Source: Dicyema japonicum
Lineage: Eukaryota; Dicyemida; Rhombozoa; Dicyemidae
NCBI GenBank assembly: GCA_011109175.1
Contig: RDEW01000069.1
Coordinates: forward strand, 102,184 to 166,183
Direction of reading: 5' to 3'
DNA: 64,000 nucleotides
Shown here piece by piece: positions 50,549-60,861 of this stretch. The position numbers were made by a program, and so were the translations under genes. Numbering within the stretch: the stretch's first letter is position 1; every line of letters begins with the position of its first letter. A model generated the notes under the pieces. It made no database searches and had not been told where the DNA came from. It saw only the letters and a program-made list of their open reading frames with translations.

Positions 50549-51818
50549 CTTTTCGATAAATCAAATAAATATAATTTGTCTCTTTTTTTTAAATTAACCT
50601 AATCCCGACAAAATTTAAGAAAAATTAAAAGTCCAATCTTTATAGCCTAATTGAAAATGTTTTTCTAGACGCAATGTCGTTTTAAATTGTTAATTCACGG
50701 GAATTTCTAATCATACGCAGTTTCTATCAACTAGCTAAAAATAGCCTATAAAACCCAACTTCAATGTAACAAACTAACCAAATAAATCTCAAGTACAAAA
50801 ATAAGACAAATTTTTAATTTTGACACTGTTTAAAAAACAAAAAAACTATATCATTTTTTTTAATGTAACAAACTAACCATATAAAATCTCCCTTTAATTA
50901 CATAAATAAGACAAATTTATAATTTTAACGCTGTTAAATAACAATTTGAATTTAATATAAAAATTAAATAAATCGCTGTAGAAAAATTGGGGTCAAAAAT
51001 CCAGGTTTTTGCGGCTGATTGACCTCAAACCAAGTTCATTCCACGCGTTTTGCTTTTGCGCGTTAAAATATGAAATCAGATTGAAAATTGGACGCACGTG
51101 GGCGGAGATTTGATAATTGATTATTTTTTAGTTTTTAGAAATTAAATTTGTCTACTGTTCTTGTTTATGTAAGCCTTGTTAACCTTTAACTAAATTAATT
51201 TATTTTTTTGATTACCTAAATGCTACATTCTAAGATAGTTCTAGATATTGACTTAGTCGGCTATGCTTACAGTTGGTTAGTAATAATGTAACTTTTTTCA
51301 AAATAACTTTTGTAAGTGACTGATTATTGTATTTAAGAGACTGAATCGGTATATAGAGGGGAGCAACTTTCTACGACCTAATCAATTTGGATTCCGTCCG
51401 GGAAGATCATGTGGAGATTGTATCCACTCACTAAACTACGAAATTATAAATACATTGGAGAAGAAATTGATTTGTCTAATTAAATTTGTCTACTATTCTT
51501 GTTTATGTAAGTCTTGTTATCCTTTAACTAAATTAATTTTTTTTTGATTATCCAATTGCTACATTCCAAGATAGTTCTTGACTTGTCAGCTAGGGTTACA
51601 GTTGGTTAGTAATAATGTAACTTTTTGCAAGATAACTTTTGTAAGTAATTAAGTTTCAATTTTATCAATAGGGTTTTACTCCTTTGGAGTAATTTTCCGA
51701 TAGATATCTTGACAAAATAAAGGCAGATGTCTTATTACTAGGGATCAAATGATTTCTGGCTAGCAAGTACTATAGTTGATAAAAGTCAATTAAAGTAAAG
51801 GTTTATTTAATAAAATTG
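50549..51818. other. Histone array spacer, unit 6, with fossil RT segment
   Basis: RT fossil at about 51338-51472. No gene. Confidence 0.7.
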
Positions 51819-52181
51819 TTAAGTGGATGCTGGTTTTGCGGGCTCAGCACTTTTGCGACAGATGTATCTTCCGCAAGAGATTATTGCATTTTGGGTAAGT
51901 TCTTTTAATTCGTCATCGGCATTGATTGCGACAGACAGGTGACAAGGTTTGATCCTTCGCTTTGCAGCCTTGAGTGCAGTATTACCACAAAGTTCCAGCA
52001 CTTCAGCACATAGATACTCCATTACAGCTCCAACGTAGATGGCAGCACCAACTGCAACTCGCATTCTGGTCTCACTTCTCAAGCATCTATGAATTCGACC
52101 AACTGGAAATTGCAAGCCTGCTCTAACTGATTTGCTTTTCGCTTTTGTACGTACTTTTCCACCTTTGCCGCGAGTAGACAT
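51819..52181 (-). CDS. H2A: Histone H2A, unit 6
   Basis: Intact, 120 residues, unit 3-6 subtype. Confidence 0.95.
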   Translation of the reverse strand: MSTRGKGGKVRTKAKSKSVRAGLQFPVGRIHRCLRSETRMRVAVGAAIYVGAVMEYLCAEVLELCGNTALKAAKRRIKPCHLSVAINADDELKELTQNAIISCGRYICRKSAEPAKPAST

Positions 52182-52361
52182 TTTATTGAAAATTTTGAAT
52201 TTTTTCGTACTTATGTTTTTAAATTGTGCTTCCGGAAAAAACTTTTAGAATTAGCATAAGAAAATCAATACTTTCTAAAGTTTTTTCTGGAAGCACAATT
52301 TGAAAACATAAAGTACGAAAAAATTCAAAATTTCGATTTCAGAATTTAGATTGACAAGACT
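52182..52361. promoter_or_regulatory. Divergent H2A/H2B promoter, unit 6
   Basis: Inverted-repeat layout, with small changes in the H2B leader (AGAATTTAGATTGACAAGACT). Confidence 0.6.
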
Positions 52362-52728
52362 ATGGTTCAAAAAGTGAGTACTAAAGGATCTAAACGGCGG
52401 CAGTTAAAGTTAGCAGCACCACACGTGCCTTACGAAAAAAGAAAAAGCGATCCCAAAACTATCATTTGTACATTCTGAGGATTTTGAAATCTGTCCACAC
52501 TGATTTGGGGATGTCAAAGAAAGCTATGATGGCTATGGACAGCTTTACTTTTGACATTTACGAAAAAATCAAGAACGAAGCTTGCAATCTAGTCCAGCAT
52601 AATAGCAAAGCTACTATCACATCAGAGAAATTCAAACAGCAGTACGCTTGATTTTGCCTGGAGAATTAGCAAAGCATGCTATTACCGAAGGGGCAAAGGC
52701 GGTCACCAAGTATACCAATACTAAGTGA
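52362..52728 (+). pseudogene. H2B: Histone H2B, unit 6, two 1-nt deletions
   Basis: 367 bp. One G is lost in AAACGGCGGCAG near 52396, and one A in ACATCAGAGAAATT near 52623. Sequence is otherwise normal to KYTNTK. Confidence 0.85.
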
Positions 52729-52911
52729 TTTTTACTTGATATAATAAAGAAAACTTGTTTTCTAACATTTTTTTTTACATAAAAATAGCCCACGTGTCAT
52801 AATCTTAACAAAAGAATGTTTTTTATTAATTTTAACGCAATAAGAACGTTTTTTATTAATTTTAACGCTATTTAAAAAGTTCGTTTTAGTGTGTTTTCCA
52901 ATTTTCACTTT

Positions 52912-53019
52912 AATATCGATTTGTGCTTCCGTGAAAAACTTTTAATATTATCGATTTGTGCTTCGGCGAAAAATTTTTGCGTCGTCAATTTATAAACGCC
53001 AAATTTGGAGCGCAAAGCA
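52912..53019 (+). promoter_or_regulatory. H4 promoter, unit 6, driving an H4::gag fusion
   Basis: Twin boxes and TATAAA as in the other units. Confidence 0.5.
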
Positions 53020-53383
53020 ATGTCTGGACGTGGTAAAGGTGGAAAAGGAGGAAAGTCAGGTGCAAAGCGATTCAAAAAGATCCTGATCGATAACATTCAG
53101 GGGATCACAAGTAACGAAGTTTGGAGATTATCAGGACATCTCACGTGTGGTCTGTGATACAGCGGCCACGTGGTAAAGGACTCTTCGAAAATAAGCCTCT
53201 ATTGGATTATATTTTAGAGGAGTCCGAGGAGTAGAGAAGCTCAGAAGGGTCGTTCGCGACTCGATCCTTCTGTCGTTCAGAGTCAATATGGGGATCGATG
53301 GCAGGGCTGCTTTCCACACTGCAGCGGACATCCCCACACAGCAAGCGGTTGATCAAGCTGTGCCTGCACAGGAGGATGGAGGT
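53020..53383 (+). pseudogene. H4::gag chimeric ORF1, partial, runs into a gap
   Basis: H4 codons 1-30 to the CACAA target are joined to GTAACGAAGTTTGGAGATTA. Single-base losses around the joint and near 53164 and 53195 put it out of frame. The gag region is visible up to the first internal repeat, then an N run begins. Confidence 0.75.
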
Positions 53384-53899
53384 NNNNNNNNNNNNNNNNN
53401 NNNNNNNNNNNNNNNNNNNNNNNNNNNNNNNNNNNNNNNNNNNNNNNNNNNNNNNNNNNNNNNNNNNNNNNNNNNNNNNNNNNNNNNNNNNNNNNNNNNN
53501 NNNNNNNNNNNNNNNNNNNNNNNNNNNNNNNNNNNNNNNNNNNNNNNNNNNNNNNNNNNNNNNNNNNNNNNNNNNNNNNNNNNNNNNNNNNNNNNNNNNN
53601 NNNNNNNNNNNNNNNNNNNNNNNNNNNNNNNNNNNNNNNNNNNNNNNNNNNNNNNNNNNNNNNNNNNNNNNNNNNNNNNNNNNNNNNNNNNNNNNNNNNN
53701 NNNNNNNNNNNNNNNNNNNNNNNNNNNNNNNNNNNNNNNNNNNNNNNNNNNNNNNNNNNNNNNNNNNNNNNNNNNNNNNNNNNNNNNNNNNNNNNNNNNN
53801 NNNNNNNNNNNNNNNNNNNNNNNNNNNNNNNNNNNNNNNNNNNNNNNNNNNNNNNNNNNNNNNNNNNNNNNNNNNNNNNNNNNNNNNNNNNNNNNNNNN
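53384..53899. other. Assembly gap (516 N)
   Basis: The gap hides the rest of this element, a downstream H4 if present, and the 5' part of the last H3. The true distance is unknown. Confidence 0.99.
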
Positions 53900-54173
53900 T
53901 CGTGGCAATGAGGGAGATCAGAAGATATCAAAAGAGTACTGACCTTCTATTGCGAAAGACACCGTTCCAAAGGGTTGTTAGAGAAGCAGCACAATTTATG
54001 AAGACAGATTTACGTTTCCAATCATCGGCCATTGTTGCTCTTCAGGAGCTGCAGAGACTTATTTGGTCGGGATTTTTGAGGATAGTAATTTGTGTGCAAT
54101 ACATGGAAAACGAGTAACAATAATGCCACAGGATATGCACCTAGCAAGGAGAATTCGTGGTGAAAAAACATAG
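53900..54173 (+). pseudogene. H3: Histone H3, last copy, 5' missing, 1-nt deletion
   Basis: Enters from the gap at [11 protein letters not shown]. One G is missing in CAGGAGCTGCAG near 54047. It is otherwise normal to GEKT, with TAG instead of TAA. Immediately after the stop the sequence leaves the array consensus, so this is the array's right border. Confidence 0.85.
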
Positions 54174-54389
54174 CTGATACTGTGTCGGATAGAAATATAG
54201 ACTGACTGAAACGGCCCACCTTCGTTCGAAGTCCTCGTCTGTTAGAAGGGGAGAGTTGTAGTGAATCGAGTTATTCTCAAGTACATAAGAGAATAATACC
54301 ATTACAGTGTAAAAAACTACTCTGCTCTCTCCGTTTGAGACCAAATAAATTTCGCTCGTCGAACAAAAACAAAGGTATGTCTATGTTAC
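54174..54389. other. Flank of the array, unrecognised
   Basis: Unique sequence that does not match the post-H3 spacer. No coding frame seen. Confidence 0.35.
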
Positions 54390-54990
54390 ATTATATGTGG
54401 AACTTGTTTGGATATGTCGTCAGAAAGTTCCGCATAAAAATTGGGAGAATCTTGGTTCAACGTCCACTCCCAATAGCGATTTTCTGATTTACTAGTCGTG
54501 TTAAAATAACCTGTGGAGTCGAAGCACTGATAGCCGATATAAACTTTGAATTTCTACTAAGGGCACGCTTTGAACTCCTCCTCGGAAATGTGGTTTATAA
54601 GTCTAACGGGCTCACTTAAATTGCTGAGTACATACAGAATACCATGTTGTAGTATCCCACACTATGAGGGAAATTCCTTCTTCGGAGCTATCCCGCTAAC
54701 CATCCATTTCCGATCATAACTCACAGCAATGCAGTCACTTCTTCAGCTGAAGGATAATATTTTTTTCTGTACATGGCCTCGAAGAATTTGTTGTGTTTGC
54801 TTATTGTAATCATAGAGAAGACAAATGTTTGACGACGAATATGCCACCAGGCTTCGGCATTTGTCGCTCAGATCGAAATTCCTGTAGTATGATTTATCCC
54901 GTAGGCCATTTAACGTCCTTTGAATAACAAACACTACTGACCAATGCTCCATTCCTCCAGAAATACTCATTTGTGCTGTTTCTATGAAAC
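54390..54990 (-). CDS. CFAP251/WDR66-like WD-repeat gene, partial
   Basis: Minus-strand segments in order: CRSLVAYSSSNICLLYDYNK and ILRGH (about 54760-54880), CIAVSYDRKWMVSG and ISLIVWDTTTW (54630-54740), YKPHFRGGVQSV (54560-54590) and YWEWTLNQDSP (about 54440-54480). This order matches the first WD repeats of cilia-and-flagella-associated protein 251, a radial-spoke/calmodulin-associated protein: GH...CI.VS.D.RW.V....DSL.IVWD...PH..GV...IWEWT. A GTATGT...TAG interval of 33 nt near 54602-54634 can be spliced in frame. One frame break falls in a short G run (AGCGGGATAGC). Exon limits are approximate. Confidence 0.5.
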
Positions 54991-55248
54991 ATTAAATATA
55001 TTCTTATTTATATTACAACAATGTTTAAATAAAATCAAATTAAATAAAAACGATTTGAAAATTTTCAAGTTTTTCTATCCAAAAAAACAGAATATCGGGA
55101 CTCTTCGATCAATATTTTTTATTCTTCCGACTTTTGCTAGCTTTATATTAATAATGTATAATTGTTAACTTAAGACGTTAATTAATAAATTGTGATACGT
55201 TTGAATGGTTGCTGTGGTATACTTGGATTTTTTTAGCCGACGTCTTTA

Positions 55249-55875
55249 ATGGATGCTCCTTTAGAATTTAGCATGGAATCTAGCCCACCGCGTGGAAAGT
55301 AAGATTTATAAACTAAATTAAAGTTCATTTGTAATACCGTTTTTCCACTTCTTCTTTCGAAGTGCAGCTTTTGTGCTGTATATTATTTTGGATTTTAGAT
55401 ATAATTATACTACTGAATTAGTAATTATCCTGATTCTGCTTGCCATTGATTTTTGGATAGTGAAAAACGTAACAGGTCGGTTATTGGTCGGTCTACGCTG
55501 GTGGAATTTTGTTGATGAAAGTGGAGAGAGCAAATGGTACTATGAGTCGTCTAAGCAATTTCAAGTTACTACTCTCTGTTGACTTTAGGTCAAAAATGGC
55601 AGAGATAAAACAGTTTTTTGGACAGGTCTTTTTCTGTTTCCGTTTTGCTGGTGTTTTTTTGCGTTCTTCCACCTTATTTCTTTCAGTATTCGTTGGCTGG
55701 TTTGTTGTTCTCGTTTAGCAATTTATAGTTCCTTGACGTGGTCGCACTTATCATGTTTGGCTCTAATTTATACGGCTATTTGCGTTGTTGGTTGGGTGCC
55801 AAAGGTGGGTCATTGGCAGAGGCGACCAAAGGATACTTTTCTGCCAAGGTATTTGACTCCGTCTTAAGAGAATGA
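55249..55875 (+). CDS. TVP23: TVP23/FAM18 family Golgi membrane protein, complete, four tiny introns
   Basis: Exons 55249-55298, 55324-55377, 55399-55564, 55589-55699 and 55729-55875 join to 176 codons including the stop (175 residues). The introns are 25, 21, 24 and 29 nt, all GT-AG. The product has the family core LAIDFWIVKNVTGRLLVGLR WWNFVDESG and the C-terminal SNLYGYLRCWLGAKGGSL, plus FFHFFFRSAA at the front and four hydrophobic segments. TVP23 proteins act in Golgi/endosome vesicle trafficking with YIP proteins. Every splice restores phase, which strongly supports the model. The length is slightly below the usual 200 or so. Confidence 0.9.
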
Positions 55876-56011
55876 CGCCAACCCAGACTGTCGACATTTA
55901 GAACATTTTAATAAATTAATGAATTGTTTGATTAATGTTACGGCTGTCTAGTTGCCATTTAATGTAATTTCAAAAATGGGATTCAGATTAAGAATTGAAA
56001 TAAAGAATGGT
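55876..56011. other. Short intergenic region between convergent genes
   Basis: 137 bp or so between the TVP23 stop and the ACSL-like stop on the opposite strand. No separate feature. Confidence 0.4.
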
Positions 56012-56661
56012 TTAGTTAGAGTAGTATACTCGGTTGAATGAATCCAAATAAAGTTTAATCACCTGCTGACGTTTAATTTTCATTGTGGGTGTCAACAGTT
56101 CGTTAGCAGTTGTGAACTCGTTGTAGTCCAATACGAGACCTCTTATTTGTTCAAAACCAAACAACTCTGCATCCTTCCCCAATGCATGTAATTCTTTGAT
56201 AAATTTCTTTATTAGTTCCTTCGTATAAACACAAGTCAGAAACTTGATTGTTTAATAAATCTGAACTCTCAGAAGCAATAGACATATTTTTGGCAAATTC
56301 CAAGAGGTTTTCTTCGATGACAATGACAAGAGCGATAGGATAATCTTCCGACTGTCTCCATAAACCACGATCTGATGGACCAGCGGGTGCCTTGCGTAAA
56401 TTGTTTCTATTTTGTCAGGAATGATATACTCCCTTCAATGTTAAAGTATATCTACCTGACTGAGCTTGAATATGTTTTTGCTCCTATCGATGATAGAATA
56501 GGTCCCATTCTGTTCATGATCATGCTAAGTTACCTTGTTCAGTCTTGCAATATCTCCAGACCTAAAAAACCCGTCTTCATCGAAAGCTTCCCGGTCGATG
56601 TCAGGGCGCTTGTAATATCCAGGGGTTACATTTGGTCCTCTAATGCAAAGCTAATCAAATG
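56012..56661 (-). CDS. Long-chain acyl-CoA synthetase (ACSL-like), C-terminal part, three tiny introns
   Basis: Reading leftward: [20 protein letters not shown] and [19 protein letters not shown] (56650-56534), intron 56510-56533 (24 nt). Then [18 protein letters not shown] (56509-56456), intron 56433-56455 (23 nt). Then [20 protein letters not shown] and [20 protein letters not shown], intron 56219-56243 (25 nt). Then [21 protein letters not shown] and stop 56012-56014. These are the A8-like IDR-K-(I/L)FKL-QGEY-IP-KIE, VHGDS and LLTPT-KLKR blocks of ACSL. Two places are one base short, both beside G runs (about 56353 and at the 56433 junction). The 5' part is cut off at an N (56662). Confidence 0.8.
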
Positions 56662-56662
56662 N
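56662..56662. other. Single N, probable scaffold join
   Basis: One N separates a minus-strand gene cut mid-intron from a plus-strand gene cut mid-exon, so the two sides may not be contiguous in the genome. Confidence 0.6.
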
Positions 56663-56996
56663 AATCGACGAATCAAATGTAAATTCTTATATCTTATCCA
56701 AAGGATAGCCCATCGACATAACTCTTAAAGAATTTATAGACGATACATCCCAGGTCACAACTAACCGAATAATTTTAATTGACAGCGTATACAACCGAGA
56801 GTTCTCCTGCAAGAGGTTTGGAACCGTACGAGATATAAAGAATCGAAATACATTTAATATTCTTGAGCATTTAAATGACTTTTTAAAAAATGCTAAACGT
56901 GCACAGATGTCGTCTATCTTGTCAATTGGCGTGAGATTCAATGCTAATTTCATAACTTTCAACTTTAATCTTTCTAGTACTAATACGAGATGTTAG
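56663..56996 (+). CDS. Unrecognised gene fragment with a 30-nt intron
   Basis: Exon ...IDESN to 56678, a GT-AG interval 56679-56708 (30 nt), then PIDITLKEFIDDTSQVTTNR and on to TAG 56994-56996 (95 codons). The conceptual protein has normal composition (IILIDSVYNREFSCKRFGTV, RAQMSSILSIGVRFN). I do not recognise the family. The intron and its borders recur at 63941-63998 with a 2-nt shorter intron, so this exon pair is duplicated in the window. Confidence 0.5.
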
Positions 56997-57519
56997 AGAT
57001 CCAGAGATTGGGGACAATGAAAATTGAGTTAAATAAGTAAAAGTCTGGTTGTGGAGGTCCCAGAAGACTCAGCGCCGCTTGTCAAATAATCGACCTCGAG
57101 ACAGGCCTTCCGCAGCTGCTAACTTACTTAGGTATTCCAAAAACTAAATATAAATTGACACGATTAAATATGAATTTGAATTTATGTCCATAATGACAAG
57201 GCCATTTCAACCTAGCAAGAAGATGAAACTAAAATCAATGGCGCATAGCTTACATTAAAGGAACTCAAAGTTCGAATATGATATTAGCCGAGTCCTCGGA
57301 CACGTATATGTCGAAATGCTACCAGTTATATGAATTGAATTAAGATGATAGATATTGCTGAAGCTTGTTCAAACTGAAAAGTATGGCAGAATCTATATTC
57401 CTGTCTAATATAGAAGACGACCATCGAAGGGGAGTTCTCTCTACTATAATAATAAATAATAATTTTAGCACTACCGCGTTGCCATAAGCACGTATGATGC
57501 CTAGGGTTTCGCTCGTGCA
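56997..57519. other. Intergenic, no recognised feature
   Basis: No supported gene on either strand. Confidence 0.3.
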
Positions 57520-57645
57520 GACACACACTTTATTTAAATAAAAAACAGTTATAACTAATCGTACAGGGAGAAATCAAGGAATGCTCTTTACTTCTTTGTT
57601 TTTTTCTTTTTCTTGTGTGATATGTCTTTTGACTATCCAGTGGCT
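57520..57645. mobile_element. Remnant shared with the interior of the foldback transposon
   Basis: CACACACTTTATTTAA, then AACAGTTA...AACTAATCGTA and TTTTTCTTTTTCTTGTGTGA match 16234-16345 with small differences. The segment directly abuts the retrotransposon fragment that starts at 57646. Confidence 0.6.
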
Positions 57646-57865
57646 TGAGGGACACAGGGCGAGCCATACCAAGTGCCCCCTGTATCAGGAGGCGACGGAG
57701 AAGGTACCACAGGGGAGAAGGCAGGCGCCCTCCTCTGGAGTGGTCAGTGATGTAAGCGCTGTCCACCGCGTGGTAAGTCGATACTGTAGCAGCACAGGTT
57801 CAACGTTCCCTAATGCGCTTAGGGACATTGCGCTCTGCGATAGGAAGGTAAGTGCGGCGAAGTGA
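57646..57865 (+). pseudogene. ORF1 C-terminal fragment
   Basis: Encodes LEGHRASHTKCPLYQEATEK through RKVSAAK and stops at TGA 57863-57865. It has the complete-element ORF1 ending, not the half-LINE ending. Confidence 0.85.
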
Positions 57866-60450
57866 TGTTACGCATCATTTCAGTTAATGTTAGGTCCCTC
57901 CGGAGAAGAAGGAAGGCCATCGAGGATCTTCTGGACTCTTTGGAGGTGGACATCTTGGTCCTTAACGAGACCAAGAGTAAGGATACGGCTGCTGCAGGCT
58001 TTAAAGGCTATACTAGTTGTCATCTCTTGTGGAATGACACACATAGAGGTTCGGGCACTAGTATCTATTGGAGGACGAGTCTAGCAGCAGTCGTCCAAGG
58101 TATTTCAAATTGTCCTCATTGCGAGTTAATATTATTACGAATCAGATTATCTAGCTTTAGCGTTGTTATAGGGGCAATGTATGCCAAGCAGTTGTGGTTG
58201 TGTAAGGACCACATTAAAACTGTATTTGACATTCATCCCCATTGCGTTATTTTTGGTGATCTGAATGCTAAGCATTCAGATTTTGGCTGTTTTGTTAATA
58301 ATAGGGCTGGATCAGCACTCCGGGAATTAGCTTGGAATCTTGGGCTCTCAGTCACTACATCGACGGACCCCAATCACAAAGATACACGAGGAGGAGAGGA
58401 CTTCTTGGGTATGGCCGTAGCCTCCCCTTCATTAATTGGTATGCTCTCTGTACCTCGTGTTCTTAGGGACATCGGAAGCGATCACCGTCCCCTACTCACC
58501 GAGCTTCACGAACCTGTTCGACCTCAGGCCCCAATTGGCTATGACTTGGGCTCTGGCACTTGGGATAACCTGGAGTCGTTCATGGATAGAAAACTCCCTT
58601 CTCTCAAAGGGCAAGTTTGTAGTGAAGCGGACGTGGAGGAATTGGATGCCACCCTGGGTGGTATCCTCGAGGAATACATGCGGACTAACTTCCGGTTACG
58701 TCCGCAGGTGGAGGCTCCGCACGAATTCCAGGCCTGATTTTAAGTAAGATAACACTTAGAAAGAGGTACCTGCGGTTCAAAGCGAGGAGCACGTATGAAG
58801 AGAACCGGATCTTCTACCAGAAGAAGGTAAACACCTTACGAAGGGAAATCCGGAAGGCGCTCGTCGACTATCAGAGCAACAAATGGAGGAGGGCCTGCGA
58901 GAGGGTGAACCCCGCATGGCCGGACTTCTGGAGTCAGCTGAAGCGCCTGTCGGGCAGAGGGGAAGAGTCATCTGCGCGTACCCTGTGTCGTGCGGACGGT
59001 TCTAAAACCTCTGACCCGACTGAAATAGCGAGCATCTTTGCAGGTAGCTTTAGGGCAGTTACTGCAGTTCGACCAGAGAACTTTGTCGAGTTAACAGCTC
59101 GACAAAGTATAGAGGACGTCATCTCTACGGAGAGACGGAAGTTGAGCCACTCTCGGGGATCCCGAAGGTGGCATGCATCACCGAGGAGGAGGTCCGGGCC
59201 GCGATAAGTAAATCGAAGAACAACGCACCGGGCCAAGACAAGATCCCCATGGCCCTTTTCAAGAAAGGACCTGGAAGTCTCGTGAACACCTTGGTAAGAT
59301 TGTACAACGGTAGCTACAGGTTGGGTTACGTTCCTAGGCGTTGGAAGGAAGCGGAACTGGTTTTTGTAAGGAAACCAGGAAAACCTCCTGAAGACCCTAG
59401 TAGCTACCGCCCTATAAGCTTGTTACCTGCCGTTGCTAAAATCTTAGAGAGAGTGATACACCAGAGGTTAACCCAGGAATGCATAATAAAAGACACCCTC
59501 TCGGACCTTCAGATGGGATTCCGTGAGGGGCGTTCCTGTGGGGACTGCCTTGGAGGTTGAGCTCTCAGATTCGTGAAAGGAGTAAAAAGCAATGCACAGC
59601 CGCGTTGTTCCTGGATGTGGAGAGGGCGTTCGACTCGGTCTGGCATGACGGCCTCCGTTGCGCCCTCGCAGAAGGAGGAATATCTCTGGAACTAAGGAGC
59701 TGGTTATCAAGCTTCTTAGAGGATCGGATGAACTACGTAAGGCATAAAGGTTGCCGATCTAGTTTGTTTAGATCTAACCGGGGAGTTCCACAAGGGTCGG
59801 TTCTGAGCCCCACCCTTTTTAACATATACATGTCTACACTCCCCCACCCGGCCAATGTGAGGACGGAGATGGCTGTCTATGCGGACGACATAGTACTCTG
59901 GGATCACTCGTGGAAACCAGATGTAGCGTGTCGGAGGATTCAAGTAGCTGTCAATGAAATCATACGCTGGTGTGGGAGCAGAGGACTCAGGCTGAGACCT
60001 GAGAAATGCAAGTTGTTAGTTTTTGGCCGCCCTAAGCGGTCTAATAATTTAATACCTAGAGTAACCATCTATGGGGTACCTATAGAGGTTACTGGGCGGA
60101 CGAGCTACCTTGGAGTGACATTCAACTCCAAGTGTAGTTTCCAGGAGCACACCGCCCTCGTTAAGAGGCGGGCTGTGCAAAGATTAGGAGCGTTGAGGGC
60201 TTTTCAGCTGAGTCGCGATGCCTGGGCCAAAGTGTTCAACGCCATGGTGCTGCCTATGCTCACTTATGGTGCGCACTCCTGGTATTGCAGTGAGGAACGC
60301 GAAAAGTGCCTCACCAACTTGAGGAAGTTTCGGCGGCGGGCAATACGGAATTCCCTAGGATTGTGTTATAGAGCGCCGCTGCCCGAAAGAGGATATCCGG
60401 ATTTTAAGGACCCGGAGGAAGTTATTAAAAAGATCTTGAAAATAAATTAA
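57865..60450 (+). pseudogene. Endonuclease-RT ORF2, three frameshifts
   Basis: ATG 57865 overlaps the ORF1 stop (TGATG). Endonuclease and RT blocks are complete and retain YADDIVLW and GVPQGSVLSPTLFN. Single-base losses at about 58707 (CGCAGGTGG), 59157 (CTCGGGGATC) and 59550 (TGCCTTGGAG) break it. At position 59312 it keeps the C lost in the 41938 copy, so the two copies repair each other's defects by comparison. It ends with stop 60448-60450. Confidence 0.85.
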
Positions 60451-60510
60451 AGAAGGAGGCACGGGGAAGACGAAAGTGATGGCACGAAAACGCTGCCGCA
60501 AGGCGGTGAA

Positions 60511-60861
60511 AGGGTTTCTACAACTTTAACCTATATACCTACCACATGGTCCAGTTTATAACTTTGAAAAAATGAACTTTTTGATTATTTTTAGCCGTAC
60601 TGATGAAATGGATCCTTAGAGAAAGATCCTTCTACATTATAATATGAGAAGCTTCAAGATATCCACATAAAGAGAAAATATCGAGACTACATCTTTTTGG
60701 TTGAACTAGCTGATGTGGTTCTTTCACACATATCGATAAGGATTAAAATAATATCTTTATGGAGACAATGATTTGAGTTCATTATGTTATAAATGATTTT
60801 ATCCATAAGAATTATTATTCGTCCTGAGAGAAATAAATATAAGCATTAAAGGAATTGACGA
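60511..60861. other. AT-rich intergenic DNA between retrotransposon pieces
   Basis: No supported gene. Confidence 0.3.

Larger units (their letters stand above)
57646..60510 (+). mobile_element. Histone retrotransposon, 5'-truncated copy outside the array
   Basis: Starts in the last CCHC knuckle of ORF1 and runs through ORF2 to ACGCTGCCGCAAGGCGGTGA, where it ends at about 60510. The CCTAATAAAGATTTTTCC tail seen in array copies is missing. The nucleotide sequence is nearly identical to 17330-18600 and to 41720-44560. No histone sequence adjoins either end, so not all copies sit at histone genes. Confidence 0.88.

Noticed and set aside
53207-53942. Long frames of about 200 codons over 53.2-53.9 kb
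   Set aside because: They consist mostly of N.
54174-54380. Possible solo LTR just after the last H3 (starts TGATACTGTG, contains AATAAA)
   Set aside because: No matching terminal CA with inverted ends, no target duplication and no second copy in the window.
55509-55718. 69-codon frame overlapping TVP23 exons 3-4
   Set aside because: It reads through two tiny introns in the wrong phase. The spliced model gives a recognisable protein.
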